A stretch of DNA of 64,000 nt from Pseudoalteromonas flavipulchra NCIMB 2033 = ATCC BAA-314 (lineage in GTDB: Bacteria; Pseudomonadota; Gammaproteobacteria; Enterobacterales; Alteromonadaceae): positions 124,001-188,000 of the forward strand of contig JWIH01000025.1 of assembly GCA_000814665.1 (NCBI GenBank). Reading direction: 5' to 3'. Shown here piece after piece: positions 42,507-50,273 of this stretch. The position numbers and the translations under genes are program-made. Within the stretch, counting starts at the first letter, position 1. Every line of letters starts with the position of its first letter. The notes under the pieces were generated by a model. It was not told the origin of the DNA. It searched no databases and worked only from the letters and a program-made list of their open reading frames with translations.

Positions 42507-45500
42507 TGTCTTATGCCGAGCTTTTTTGCCAGAGCAACTTTTCGTTTTTGACTGGCGCATCGCGACCAGAAGAGTTGGTCAAACAAGCAGATTTTTTAGG
42601 TTATAGCGCAATAGCCATTACTGACGAATGCTCTTTGGCTGGTATTGTCCGTGCCCATGCTTACATTCGTGATCATAAACTCAAGATAAAACTGATAGTT
42701 GGGAGTTTGCTAAAGTACAACAATATTGAATTGGTTGCTCTTTGTCCTTGCCAGCTCGCTTATACAGAGTTATGTCGAGTGATCAGTAATGCTCGCCAGC
42801 GAACGGAGAAGGGACAATATCAGCTTAGTGAGTGGGATATTATGTCGCTTAAGCATGTTTTATTGTTGTGGTTGCCAAAGGGGAACAATCAAGATGTTCA
42901 AGCATTGCAATGGCTGTGTAAATACCACCAAAATAGAATATGGATTGGCTACCGACGTAACTTGAGTGCAGAAGATGTACATTACTTTACCCATTGTGTA
43001 AAGCTGTCAAAAGCGTACCAAATACCTATTTGCGCTGTTGGTGGGGGGCTTATGCACTGTTCATCTAGGCTTGCGCTACAGCACACACTGACAGCCATTC
43101 GACAGAATCGTGTGATAAGCGAGATCCCTGAGAAAATGATTAGTAATAGCGAGTCGGCACTTAGAGCTATCTCTAAGCTTAATAAGTTGTTTTCACCTAC
43201 CTTTCTTGAAGAAAGTGTCAATATCGCGAAGCGATGTGTATTTAATTTAGACGCATTGCATTATCAATATCCTCAGGAGTTAGTGCCTACAGGATTTACT
43301 CCAATGGCTTATTTACGTGCGTTGGTCGAAAAGGGTAAACAAGTTCGCTTTTCTGATGGCGTGCCGCCAGATGTAGAAGCCATTATTGATAAAGAGCTAG
43401 CGCTTATTGAAGCGCTTGATTATCCGTTTTTCTTTATCACTATTCATGACATTGTGATGTATGCCAAACAGCATCAAATCTTGTATCAAGGACGAGGATC
43501 AGCCGCTAATTCCGTGGTCTGCTACTGCTTAGAGATAACCGCGGTTGACCCTCGACAAGTGGGCGTATTGTTCGAGCGTTTTATTAGTAAAGAGCGTAAT
43601 GAGCCACCCGATATAGATGTAGATTTTGAACACCAACGTCGTGAAGAGGTGATCCAATATATCTACAAAAAATATGGCCGTAAACGCGCAGCATTAGCTG
43701 CAACGGTGATCACGTATCGTTTAAAAAGTGCCATGCGTGATGTTGGCAAAGCCTTGGGCATTGAAATGGCACAAATAGAGTACTTTATTAAGCATCTCAA
43801 CCGCCGTGATAAAGGATTTAACTGGCAGGCCCAATTAGTGGAGCTAGGGTTAGAGCCAAACTCATTAAAAGGTCAGCACTTTATTCAGTTGGTTAATGAC
43901 ATTATGGGGTTTCCAAGGCATTTATCGCAGCATGTTGGTGGTTTTGTTATCTCAGAAAGTCCATTACATGAATTAGTGCCCGTAGAAAATGCAGCTATGC
44001 CAGAGCGCACCATTATTCAATGGGATAAAGATGACCTTGAAACCCTTAAGTTACTCAAAGTCGATATTTTGGCCTTGGGTATGCTAAGCGCTATCCGTAA
44101 GTGTTTTGGCTATATTGCAGCGCATACTAAGCGAAACCTGGATCTTGCCCAATTGACTCGTATGCAAGACGACCCTTTGGTCTATAAGATGTTGCAAAAA
44201 GGGGATAGTGTTGGCGTGTTTCAAGTAGAATCTCGTGCACAAATGAGTATGTTGCCAAGGCTGAAACCCGCGAGTTACTACGACTTAGTGATCCAAATAG
44301 CAATTGTACGTCCCGGCCCTATTCAAGGGGATATGGTGCATCCATTTTTAAAGCGACGGGATGGTGAAGAGCAAGTAAGCTATCCATCCGAAGCGGTTAA
44401 ATCGGTATTAGAGAGGACCATGGGGGTTCCCATTTTCCAAGAACAAGTAATAAAACTGGCTATGGTTGCAGCTGGGTTCACTGGAGGAGAAGCAGATAGC
44501 CTACGCCGAGCCATGGCATCATGGAAGAAAACCGGAGAGCTGATGCAGTTTAGAGAAAAGCTTATTCGAGGTATGCTGGCTCGGGGCTATGAAGCACAAT
44601 TTGCTGAGCGGATTTTTGAGCAGATCTGCGGTTTTGGTGAATATGGCTTTCCTGAAAGCCACTCAGCTTCTTTTGCTGTGCTGGCTTATGCCTCTGCGTG
44701 GTTGAAATACTACTACCCCGCAATGTTTTATACCGCTCTACTTAATAGTTTACCAATGGGGTTTTATTCGGCTTCACAGCTGTTGCAAGATGCATCAAGG
44801 CATAAGGTTAGCATTTTACCTATCTGTGTTAACCAGTCCGATTACGAACATCAAGTCGTACAAGAGCCAAGACAAGCAACGTTTGCGATCCGTTTAGGAC
44901 TTCGGCTTATAAAAGGGTTAAGTGAAGAAGAAGCACTGCAATTATTACAATGCAGACCTCAAGAGGGGTTTGGTAAAATCGTGCAGCTACAACAAGCTGG
45001 TATTACCAACAGTACTATTGAAAAGTTGATTTCCGCAGATGCTTTACATCACTTTGTGGATAGCCGTTATGCTGCTAGGTGGTCGCTTGCAGATCACAGT
45101 AAAACCTTGCCACTATTCAGTGATATTGAAGAGAAAGAGTCGCAATATAGTCACTTTAGCGCCACAGAGTTCGAAAACTTACAGGAAGATTATAATAGCA
45201 CTAAGGTCTCTTTACGCACTCACCCAATCAAGCAACTTGAGCAAGCAAAGCTTATAGTCCGAACGGTTAAGGCTAATGAACTGCTTTATCAACCGCATAA
45301 ATCGTTAGTAACAGTGATAGGATTGGTGACAGGGAAGCAAGCCCCGGGTACCGCAAAAGGCGTGACTTTTTTTACTTTGGAAGACGAAACAGGCAACATC
45401 AATGTGATTGTGTGGTCTGGTACTGCTCGAGCACAAAAACAAGCCTATATGGGCTCACAGCTATTAGAAATAAAGGGTATAGTAGAGAAAGAGGGTGAAG

Positions 45501-45583
45501 TGGTACATGTTATTGCTGGTAGGTTAATCGATAGAAGTGAGTTACTAGCAGCGATGACAATTAAGGCTCGCGCTTTTCATTAA
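42506..45583 (+). CDS. dnaE2: Error-prone DNA polymerase DnaE2 (ImuC)
   Basis: A 1025-residue C-family polymerase of the DnaE2/ImuC class, which carries out SOS mutagenesis together with ImuB. The N-terminal PHP domain begins YAELFCQSNFSFLTGASRPEEL. The polymerase core has YQGRGSAANSVVCYCL, the catalytic acids in NEPPDIDVDFEH, and FGEYGFPESHSASFAVLAY. The OB-fold near the C-terminus (VIGLVTGKQAPGTAKGVTFFTLED) fits. It is shorter than DnaE (about 1160) and lacks a clear beta-binding tail. Last gene of the LexA-controlled operon. No strong terminator was seen after it. Confidence 0.95.
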   Translation: MSYAELFCQSNFSFLTGASRPEELVKQADFLGYSAIAITDECSLAGIVRAHAYIRDHKLKIKLIVGSLLKYNNIELVALCPCQLAYTELCRVISNARQRTEKGQYQLSEWDIMSLKHVLLLWLPKGNNQDVQALQWLCKYHQNRIWIGYRRNLSAEDVHYFTHCVKLSKAYQIPICAVGGGLMHCSSRLALQHTLTAIRQNRVISEIPEKMISNSESALRAISKLNKLFSPTFLEESVNIAKRCVFNLDALHYQYPQELVPTGFTPMAYLRALVEKGKQVRFSDGVPPDVEAIIDKELALIEALDYPFFFITIHDIVMYAKQHQILYQGRGSAANSVVCYCLEITAVDPRQVGVLFERFISKERNEPPDIDVDFEHQRREEVIQYIYKKYGRKRAALAATVITYRLKSAMRDVGKALGIEMAQIEYFIKHLNRRDKGFNWQAQLVELGLEPNSLKGQHFIQLVNDIMGFPRHLSQHVGGFVISESPLHELVPVENAAMPERTIIQWDKDDLETLKLLKVDILALGMLSAIRKCFGYIAAHTKRNLDLAQLTRMQDDPLVYKMLQKGDSVGVFQVESRAQMSMLPRLKPASYYDLVIQIAIVRPGPIQGDMVHPFLKRRDGEEQVSYPSEAVKSVLERTMGVPIFQEQVIKLAMVAAGFTGGEADSLRRAMASWKKTGELMQFREKLIRGMLARGYEAQFAERIFEQICGFGEYGFPESHSASFAVLAYASAWLKYYYPAMFYTALLNSLPMGFYSASQLLQDASRHKVSILPICVNQSDYEHQVVQEPRQATFAIRLGLRLIKGLSEEEALQLLQCRPQEGFGKIVQLQQAGITNSTIEKLISADALHHFVDSRYAARWSLADHSKTLPLFSDIEEKESQYSHFSATEFENLQEDYNSTKVSLRTHPIKQLEQAKLIVRTVKANELLYQPHKSLVTVIGLVTGKQAPGTAKGVTFFTLEDETGNINVIVWSGTARAQKQAYMGSQLLEIKGIVEKEGEVVHVIAGRLIDRSELLAAMTIKARAFH

Positions 45584-45700
45584 TTATACTACGACAGAGC
45601 CGAAGTTCGTTGATTCACGGTGATATTGTGTAGCTCTAGATTATTTTTAATGGTTAACTAAGGGTTTTAACTTTTTGTTTGTTCTGTTACTTTAATGGGG

Positions 45701-45717
45701 CCTTAGGTTGGCTAAGG
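45701..45717 (+). promoter_or_regulatory. Leader hairpin of the peptide gene
   Basis: CCTTAG (45701-45706) pairs with CTAAGG (45712-45717), 21 bp before the GTG start and 9 bp before its AAGG. It may stabilise the mRNA or tune translation. Confidence 0.35.
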
Positions 45718-45738
45718 GAAACGTAAAAGGATATTATT

Positions 45739-45912
45739 GTGAAAAAATTATCACTTAAAGTTGCAAAATTAAAAAACCTATCGACTGATAAGCAAATTCC
45801 AAAAGCACAAACGCCTCACATTGGAGGTGGAACAGGTGTGGTAAAGGATCCGATTACAGATAACTGTACTAAAATTTGTACTTCAGCATGTAGCTGGCGT
45901 GGCTGTAATTAA
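45739..45912 (+). CDS. RiPP-precursor-like peptide with double-glycine leader
   Basis: A 57-codon gene starting GTG, with AAGG eight bases upstream. The product starts MKKLSLKVAKLKNLS, then TDKQIPKAQTPHIGGGTG, then a core rich in Cys, Thr and Ser that ends NCTKICTSACSWRGCN. The basic KLSLKxxKLKNLS leader and the GG motif resemble precursors annotated in marine Gammaproteobacteria and Bacteroidetes as class I lanthipeptides or related natural-product precursors. Four Cys and four Thr/Ser lie in the last 19 residues, suited to thioether or disulfide cross-links. No modification enzyme, protease or transporter gene lies nearby, so it would need enzymes encoded elsewhere or may be unmodified. Own ribosome site and terminator support a real gene. 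Confidence 0.68.
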   Translation: MKKLSLKVAKLKNLSTDKQIPKAQTPHIGGGTGVVKDPITDNCTKICTSACSWRGCN

Positions 45913-45931
45913 CTAATCTGCCTAACAAAGT

Positions 45932-45958
45932 AAAATGCCTCAATAATGAGGCATTTTT
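45932..45958 (+). terminator. Terminator of the RiPP-like peptide gene
   Basis: ATGCCTC (45935-45941) pairs with GAGGCAT (45948-45954), preceded by AAA and followed by TTTT. Confidence 0.88.
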
Positions 45959-45967
45959 AGTGAAGTT

Positions 45968-46438
45968 CTAACCGCTTATTAACTCCATCATGGCCGCTAT
46001 AAAGCCTTCTTGTTTGATTATTTGATATTTTTGACAGGTGTCTGGGTTTTTCAAATCGTGGCATAGGTATAGTGTATTGCGCTCAAGCGCTGGCTTTGGA
46101 TGTAAATTTGAGTCAAATAGCACAGGATCAATACCAGGAAGACCCGGCCAATATACACTACTAGCCACAAGTCCTAATTTCTCATAAGTAATCAGTTGTG
46201 GTTTTGGCAAGACAACAAATAGTATTCCAATGACTGCAAGAGTTATCCACTTACCTTTTCCCTTAGGTCTATCATTATCTGTAGCAGTTTGTGCTTGCTG
46301 TGCTTGTGCGGTTTGCTGAGCCTTCATCGCTGCAATTTGTTGTGGCGATGGTCGACGGTTTTTTGTTGTACTAGTGCGTTTCTTTTGGTTGGACTGTACT
46401 TGACCTAAAAGCGATTGTTTTTTTGATGGTTTTGCCAT
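45968..46438 (-). CDS. Single-pass membrane protein of unknown function
   Basis: A 156-residue protein. Residues 1-60 are basic and Gln/Ala-rich (QQTAQAQQAQTATDNDRPKG). One membrane helix follows (about 64-82, WITLAVIGILFVVLPKP). The C-terminal region has three cysteines (YLCHDLKNPDTCQKY). No known family was recognised. It converges on the RiPP-like gene, is divergent from the response regulator, and sits alone. Confidence 0.7.
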   Translation of the reverse strand: MAKPSKKQSLLGQVQSNQKKRTSTTKNRRPSPQQIAAMKAQQTAQAQQAQTATDNDRPKGKGKWITLAVIGILFVVLPKPQLITYEKLGLVASSVYWPGLPGIDPVLFDSNLHPKPALERNTLYLCHDLKNPDTCQKYQIIKQEGFIAAMMELISG

Positions 46439-46530
46439 GCTTTAAGTAGCCTTTTAGTTGCAGGTCTCTATAATGCTTCTATGCTAAGTATAATAGCTTA
46501 TTTTTACACTACAGCCTACGGGAAAGGACT

Positions 46531-46914
46531 ATGGATCAAAATATCTCTATTTTAATCGTCGATGATGTAGGGACAGTTCGCAGCTTTTTACATCAAACCT
46601 TAATGCACTTAGGCATTGATCATGTAAGAGAAGCCTCCACTGCAACGCAGTGTGTAAAGTCATGTGAAGAGCAACATTTTGATATTGTCTTTTTAGATAT
46701 TGAGCTGCCCGATGGTGATGGTAAAGAGTTAATTGCAACCCTAAATGAAATAAACCCGAATATTAATGTCGTTATGGTGTCGGCACACTCAACGGTAGAC
46801 AATGTTAAAGATGCTATTGAGCGCGGTGCTAAAGGTTTTGTTGTTAAGCCATTTTCGCCAAAGAAAATCGCGGCTATGCTGAAGAAGTTTTACCCAGATT
46901 TAGAATTGGTTTAA
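46531..46914 (+). CDS. Single-domain response regulator (CheY-like)
   Basis: A 127-residue receiver domain with no output domain. The acidic pocket DD (11-12), phosphoacceptor D56 in FLDIELPDGDGKE, S84 and K106 (VVKPFSP) are all present. It is likely a shuttle in a phosphorelay or a chemotaxis-type effector. No histidine kinase gene is adjacent. It converges on rpsT and is divergent from the unknown membrane protein gene. The partner cannot be inferred. Confidence 0.9.
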   Translation: MDQNISILIVDDVGTVRSFLHQTLMHLGIDHVREASTATQCVKSCEEQHFDIVFLDIELPDGDGKELIATLNEINPNINVVMVSAHSTVDNVKDAIERGAKGFVVKPFSPKKIAAMLKKFYPDLELV

Positions 46915-46964
46915 AACTGCACTGATTTTATCTTTTGATACCAAAGTATATAAATTACAGACAT

Positions 46965-46992
46965 AAAAAAACCGACATAATGTCGGTTTTTT
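46965..46992. terminator. Terminator shared by the response regulator and rpsT
   Basis: ACCGACA (46971-46977) pairs with TGTCGGT (46981-46987). A-tract and T-tract flank it, so it works in both directions. Confidence 0.88.
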
Positions 46993-47007
46993 CAATCCAG
47001 CAACAAA

Positions 47008-47268
47008 TTAAAGTGCTTTGATCTTAGCAACTAAACGGCTCTTATGACGAGCAGCTTTGTTTTTGTGGATTAGACCTTTAGTTGCGTAACGGTCTAGGAT
47101 AGGTGCAGCAACAGCGAATGCTTGAGTTGCAGCTTCTTTATCACCAGCTTCAATTGCAGCGATTACTTTTTTGAAGTATGTACGCATCATTGAACGACGG
47201 CTTGCGTTGTGCTTACGACGCTTTTCGCTAGTGATAGCGCGTTTTTTTGCAGACTTGATGTTAGCCAA
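47008..47268 (-). CDS. rpsT: 30S ribosomal protein S20
   Basis: An 86-residue basic protein (ANIKSAKKRAITSEKRRKHN and the rest match S20). The start codon is TTG at 47266-47268 with AGGAG upstream. E. coli rpsT also starts with UUG, and the codon is part of its translational self-control. So the same rare start with the same gene suggests conserved regulation. It stands alone, and murJ runs the other way. Confidence 0.97.
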   Translation of the reverse strand: MANIKSAKKRAITSEKRRKHNASRRSMMRTYFKKVIAAIEAGDKEAATQAFAVAAPILDRYATKGLIHKNKAARHKSRLVAKIKAL

Positions 47269-47695
47269 GGTTTGCTCCTAACAATCTTAAAATAAGCTTA
47301 ATTTAAAGGCCGAGGAATATGCCTGTTTTAATCGCAAAAGTCAATATAAATTAACAAGCGCGGCCTAATGTTCAACACCCAAGACTCGACTTGGGCTATT
47401 CTCAATTCTTAACCTGTACAAATCAAAACGTTGCTATGCGACATTTTTACTTTTATAGCAGGCAAGTAAACCCGTAATATCCCAAGTTGCACTAATAATT
47501 TGCAAAGCATAGCTTCACAAAGTGCCTTGAAAATCTCAGGTCTGAACCAAAGTAAACAGTCAAATTTCACAAGGTGAAACAGGCCTACCAAGGTTAATGG
47601 CGCGTATTGTATCAAAGCTGACAGGGCACGCCTAGTGCTAAATGCACAACGACTGTGGCATAATCTGCCGCGATTCACTGAATTTAGGAGTTAAG
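47269..47695. other. 427-bp gap between rpsT and murJ
   Basis: This region is non-coding as far as can be seen. It holds the rpsT promoter area on its left (A/T-rich) and the murJ promoter area on its right. One hairpin lies at 47378-47395 (CCCAAG/CTTGGG) without a T-tract. Minus-strand open frames here lack a good start signal and familiar motifs. No repeat was found. Confidence 0.5.
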
Positions 47696-49258
47696 GTGGC
47701 AAAAGGGTTATTTAAATCGGGTATGATTGTCAGTGCCATGACTATGATTTCGCGGGTTCTGGGGCTAGTTCGAGATGCCGTCGTGGCAAACCTATTAGGC
47801 GCAGGATTGGCCGCCGATGTCTTTTTATTCGCCAACCGGATCCCTAATTTTTTACGTAGGTTATTTGCAGAAGGCGCGTTTGCTCAGGCGTTTGTTCCTG
47901 TACTTTCAGAAATTAAAGAAAAGCATGGAGACGATAGAGTAAGATTATTCGTTGCACAAGCCGCTGGGACACTCGGGACCGTATTACTTATTGTTACTAT
48001 TTTAGGGGTAATAGGCTCGCCTGTGATCGCCGCATTATTTGGCACAAGCTGGTTTCTCGACTGGTGGCAAGGTGGTGCTGATGCCGAAAAATTTGTGCTT
48101 GCAAGCGCACTATTAAAGCTCACCTTTCCTTACTTATTTTTTGTTTCATTAGTTGCACTTAGCGGTGCGGTACTGAATGTTTATAATCGCTTTGCCGCAG
48201 CGGCCTTTACGCCAGTTTTACTCAACGTGTCGATTATTAGCTGCGCTATTTTTCTCCATGATAAATTTGCACAAGGTGCGTACGCTCTAGCACTCGGTGT
48301 ATTTCTTGGTGGAATTGTTCAACTATTATTCCAGATCCCATTTTTGTTGCGCTTAAAAGTCTTGAGTCGCCCTCAATTTGCATGGCGAAGTCCTGAAATA
48401 ACCAAAGTCAGAACATTAATGATCCCTGCATTATTTGGTGTTTCTGTTAGCCAAATTAACTTACTACTGGACACCGTCATTGCCTCTTTTCTCGTGACGG
48501 GATCGATTGCTTGGCTTTATTATTCAGACAGATTAATTGAATTTCCACTCGGCCTATTTGGTATCGGTATTGCGACCGTGATACTGCCTGCACTTTCTAA
48601 ATTACACGCAGGAGAAAAAAGTGAAGACTTTCAGAAAACACTAGATTGGGGTGTCCGTTTTGTCATCTTCTTGGGATTACCTGCGATGCTAGGGTTGATG
48701 GTGACAAGCCCACTTATCATTTCAGTATTATTTGGCCATGGTGAGTTTGTTTCTCAAAATGCAGACAATATAAACAAGGTAAGCTTAGGGGTAGCCGCAT
48801 ATTCCGTTGGCTTATTAAGCTTTATGTTGATTAAAGTACTGGCACCGGGCTTTTACGCTAGACAAGATACTAAAACGCCTGTTCGAATTGGTATTATTAC
48901 TATGGCACTCAATATGGTTTTCAATCTTATCTTAGCGCCTTTTATTGGTTATCTAGGCCTTGCATTGGCAACTTCATTATCAGCGTCTTGTAATGCGTTT
49001 TTACTTTATCGTCAGCTGTCACATCAAGGTGTGTATCAGCTAAGCGCATTTTCTCTTGGTTTTACTGCCAAATGCTTTGTTGCAGCGGTCGTGATGGCTG
49101 TATGTGTATACTTTCTCGGCGCACGTTTTGAATGGCTAGAGTGGGGACTGATGGAGCAGGTGCTATTACTTTGCGGATTATTAGTAACTGCGATGGTGAG
49201 CTATTTTAGTTTACTATTTATACTAGGGGTAAGATTGAGCACAATCCGAGATGCTTGA
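47696..49258 (+). CDS. murJ: Lipid II flippase MurJ
   Basis: A 520-residue inner-membrane protein with about 14 membrane segments, of the MVF/MurJ family, which flips lipid II to the periplasm. Conserved charged residues lie in the start SGMIVSAMTMISRVLGLVRDAVVA, in LFAEGAFAQAFVPVLSE and in GHGEF. GTG at 47696 is chosen with AGGAG seven bases upstream, giving the E. coli length (511). It precedes ribF; murJ-ribF-ileS is a common order. Confidence 0.95.
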   Translation: MAKGLFKSGMIVSAMTMISRVLGLVRDAVVANLLGAGLAADVFLFANRIPNFLRRLFAEGAFAQAFVPVLSEIKEKHGDDRVRLFVAQAAGTLGTVLLIVTILGVIGSPVIAALFGTSWFLDWWQGGADAEKFVLASALLKLTFPYLFFVSLVALSGAVLNVYNRFAAAAFTPVLLNVSIISCAIFLHDKFAQGAYALALGVFLGGIVQLLFQIPFLLRLKVLSRPQFAWRSPEITKVRTLMIPALFGVSVSQINLLLDTVIASFLVTGSIAWLYYSDRLIEFPLGLFGIGIATVILPALSKLHAGEKSEDFQKTLDWGVRFVIFLGLPAMLGLMVTSPLIISVLFGHGEFVSQNADNINKVSLGVAAYSVGLLSFMLIKVLAPGFYARQDTKTPVRIGIITMALNMVFNLILAPFIGYLGLALATSLSASCNAFLLYRQLSHQGVYQLSAFSLGFTAKCFVAAVVMAVCVYFLGARFEWLEWGLMEQVLLLCGLLVTAMVSYFSLLFILGVRLSTIRDA

Positions 49259-49325
49259 TTCGCATTTTTAAGCAACTTGGGTATAATCGGGCTCTTTGAT
49301 ATTTGCTGCACAAAGGCACGGCACT

Positions 49326-50252
49326 ATGCAACTAATCCGAGGGATCCATAATATTCGACCACATCATTTTGGTTGTGTGTTGACGATTGGAAACTTTGAC
49401 GGGGTTCATCTTGGACATGTAGAGGTTTTGAAGGGGCTGATTAGCGACGCAAAACACTATCAACTTCCAAGCACAGTGATGTTATTTGAGCCGCAGCCCT
49501 TGGAGTTTTTTGCCAAAGATAAAGCACCGGCTAGGCTGACGCGATTACGTGATAAACTAGTTCTGTTGCAAGAGCTTGGTATAGAGCGAGTCATTTGCGT
49601 CAACTTTAATCGCAAATTTGCCTCGCAAGATGCAGAGCAATTTATCAAAGAAGTCCTAGTGACAAAGCTTGGAACCAAGGCGCTCACGGTCGGCGATGAC
49701 TTTCGTTTTGGCCGTGAACGTGCTGGTGATTTTGCAATGCTAAAACGAGTGGGCGAACCGCTAGGTATGCAAGTAAAAGACACGGCAAGTTTTCGCAAGC
49801 AAGATTGTCGTGTAAGTAGCACGTTGATCCGCACGGCACTTGCGGCTGGTGATTTGCGTCAAGCACATGATATGTTGGGCCATACCTATGCCATTTCAGG
49901 CCGTGTTATTCACGGTTGGAAGAAAGGCAGAGAGCTTGGTTTCCATACTGCAAATATTGCCTTAAAACGCCAAGTGAGCCCTGTGCGCGGTGTGTATGCG
50001 GTCAAAGCGACTGTGAATCACAAAACACATTATGGCGTAGCGAATGTTGGCACTAAGCCAACCCTAAACGGAACGAAAGCCCTTTTAGAGGTGCATCTGT
50101 TTAATTTTAATGAGACCATCTACGGTCAGTTTATGAAAGTGGAGCTAATTGAAAAGCTTCGCGATGAGCAAAAATTCGAAACATTGTCGCAGTTAACAGA
50201 ACAAATCAGTCGTGATGTTAGCAATGCAAAACAGTGTTTTTCTTTAACGTAG
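49326..50252 (+). CDS. ribF: Bifunctional riboflavin kinase/FAD synthetase
   Basis: A 308-residue enzyme making FMN and FAD from riboflavin. The FAD synthetase (nucleotidyltransferase) part has TIGNFDGVHLGHVEVL and VGDDFRFGRERAGDF. The kinase part has HGWKKGRELGFHTANI. Length fits E. coli RibF (313). ATG at 49326 follows AAAGG; upstream in-frame codons are ignored. Next to ileS, as in E. coli. Confidence 0.96.
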   Translation: MQLIRGIHNIRPHHFGCVLTIGNFDGVHLGHVEVLKGLISDAKHYQLPSTVMLFEPQPLEFFAKDKAPARLTRLRDKLVLLQELGIERVICVNFNRKFASQDAEQFIKEVLVTKLGTKALTVGDDFRFGRERAGDFAMLKRVGEPLGMQVKDTASFRKQDCRVSSTLIRTALAAGDLRQAHDMLGHTYAISGRVIHGWKKGRELGFHTANIALKRQVSPVRGVYAVKATVNHKTHYGVANVGTKPTLNGTKALLEVHLFNFNETIYGQFMKVELIEKLRDEQKFETLSQLTEQISRDVSNAKQCFSLT

Positions 50253-50273
50253 CCGATACGGAAAGTAGGATAA

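Noticed and set aside
47409..47678. Minus-strand 89-codon open frame between rpsT and murJ
   Set aside because: It has no domain or supported start and lies across the murJ promoter area.
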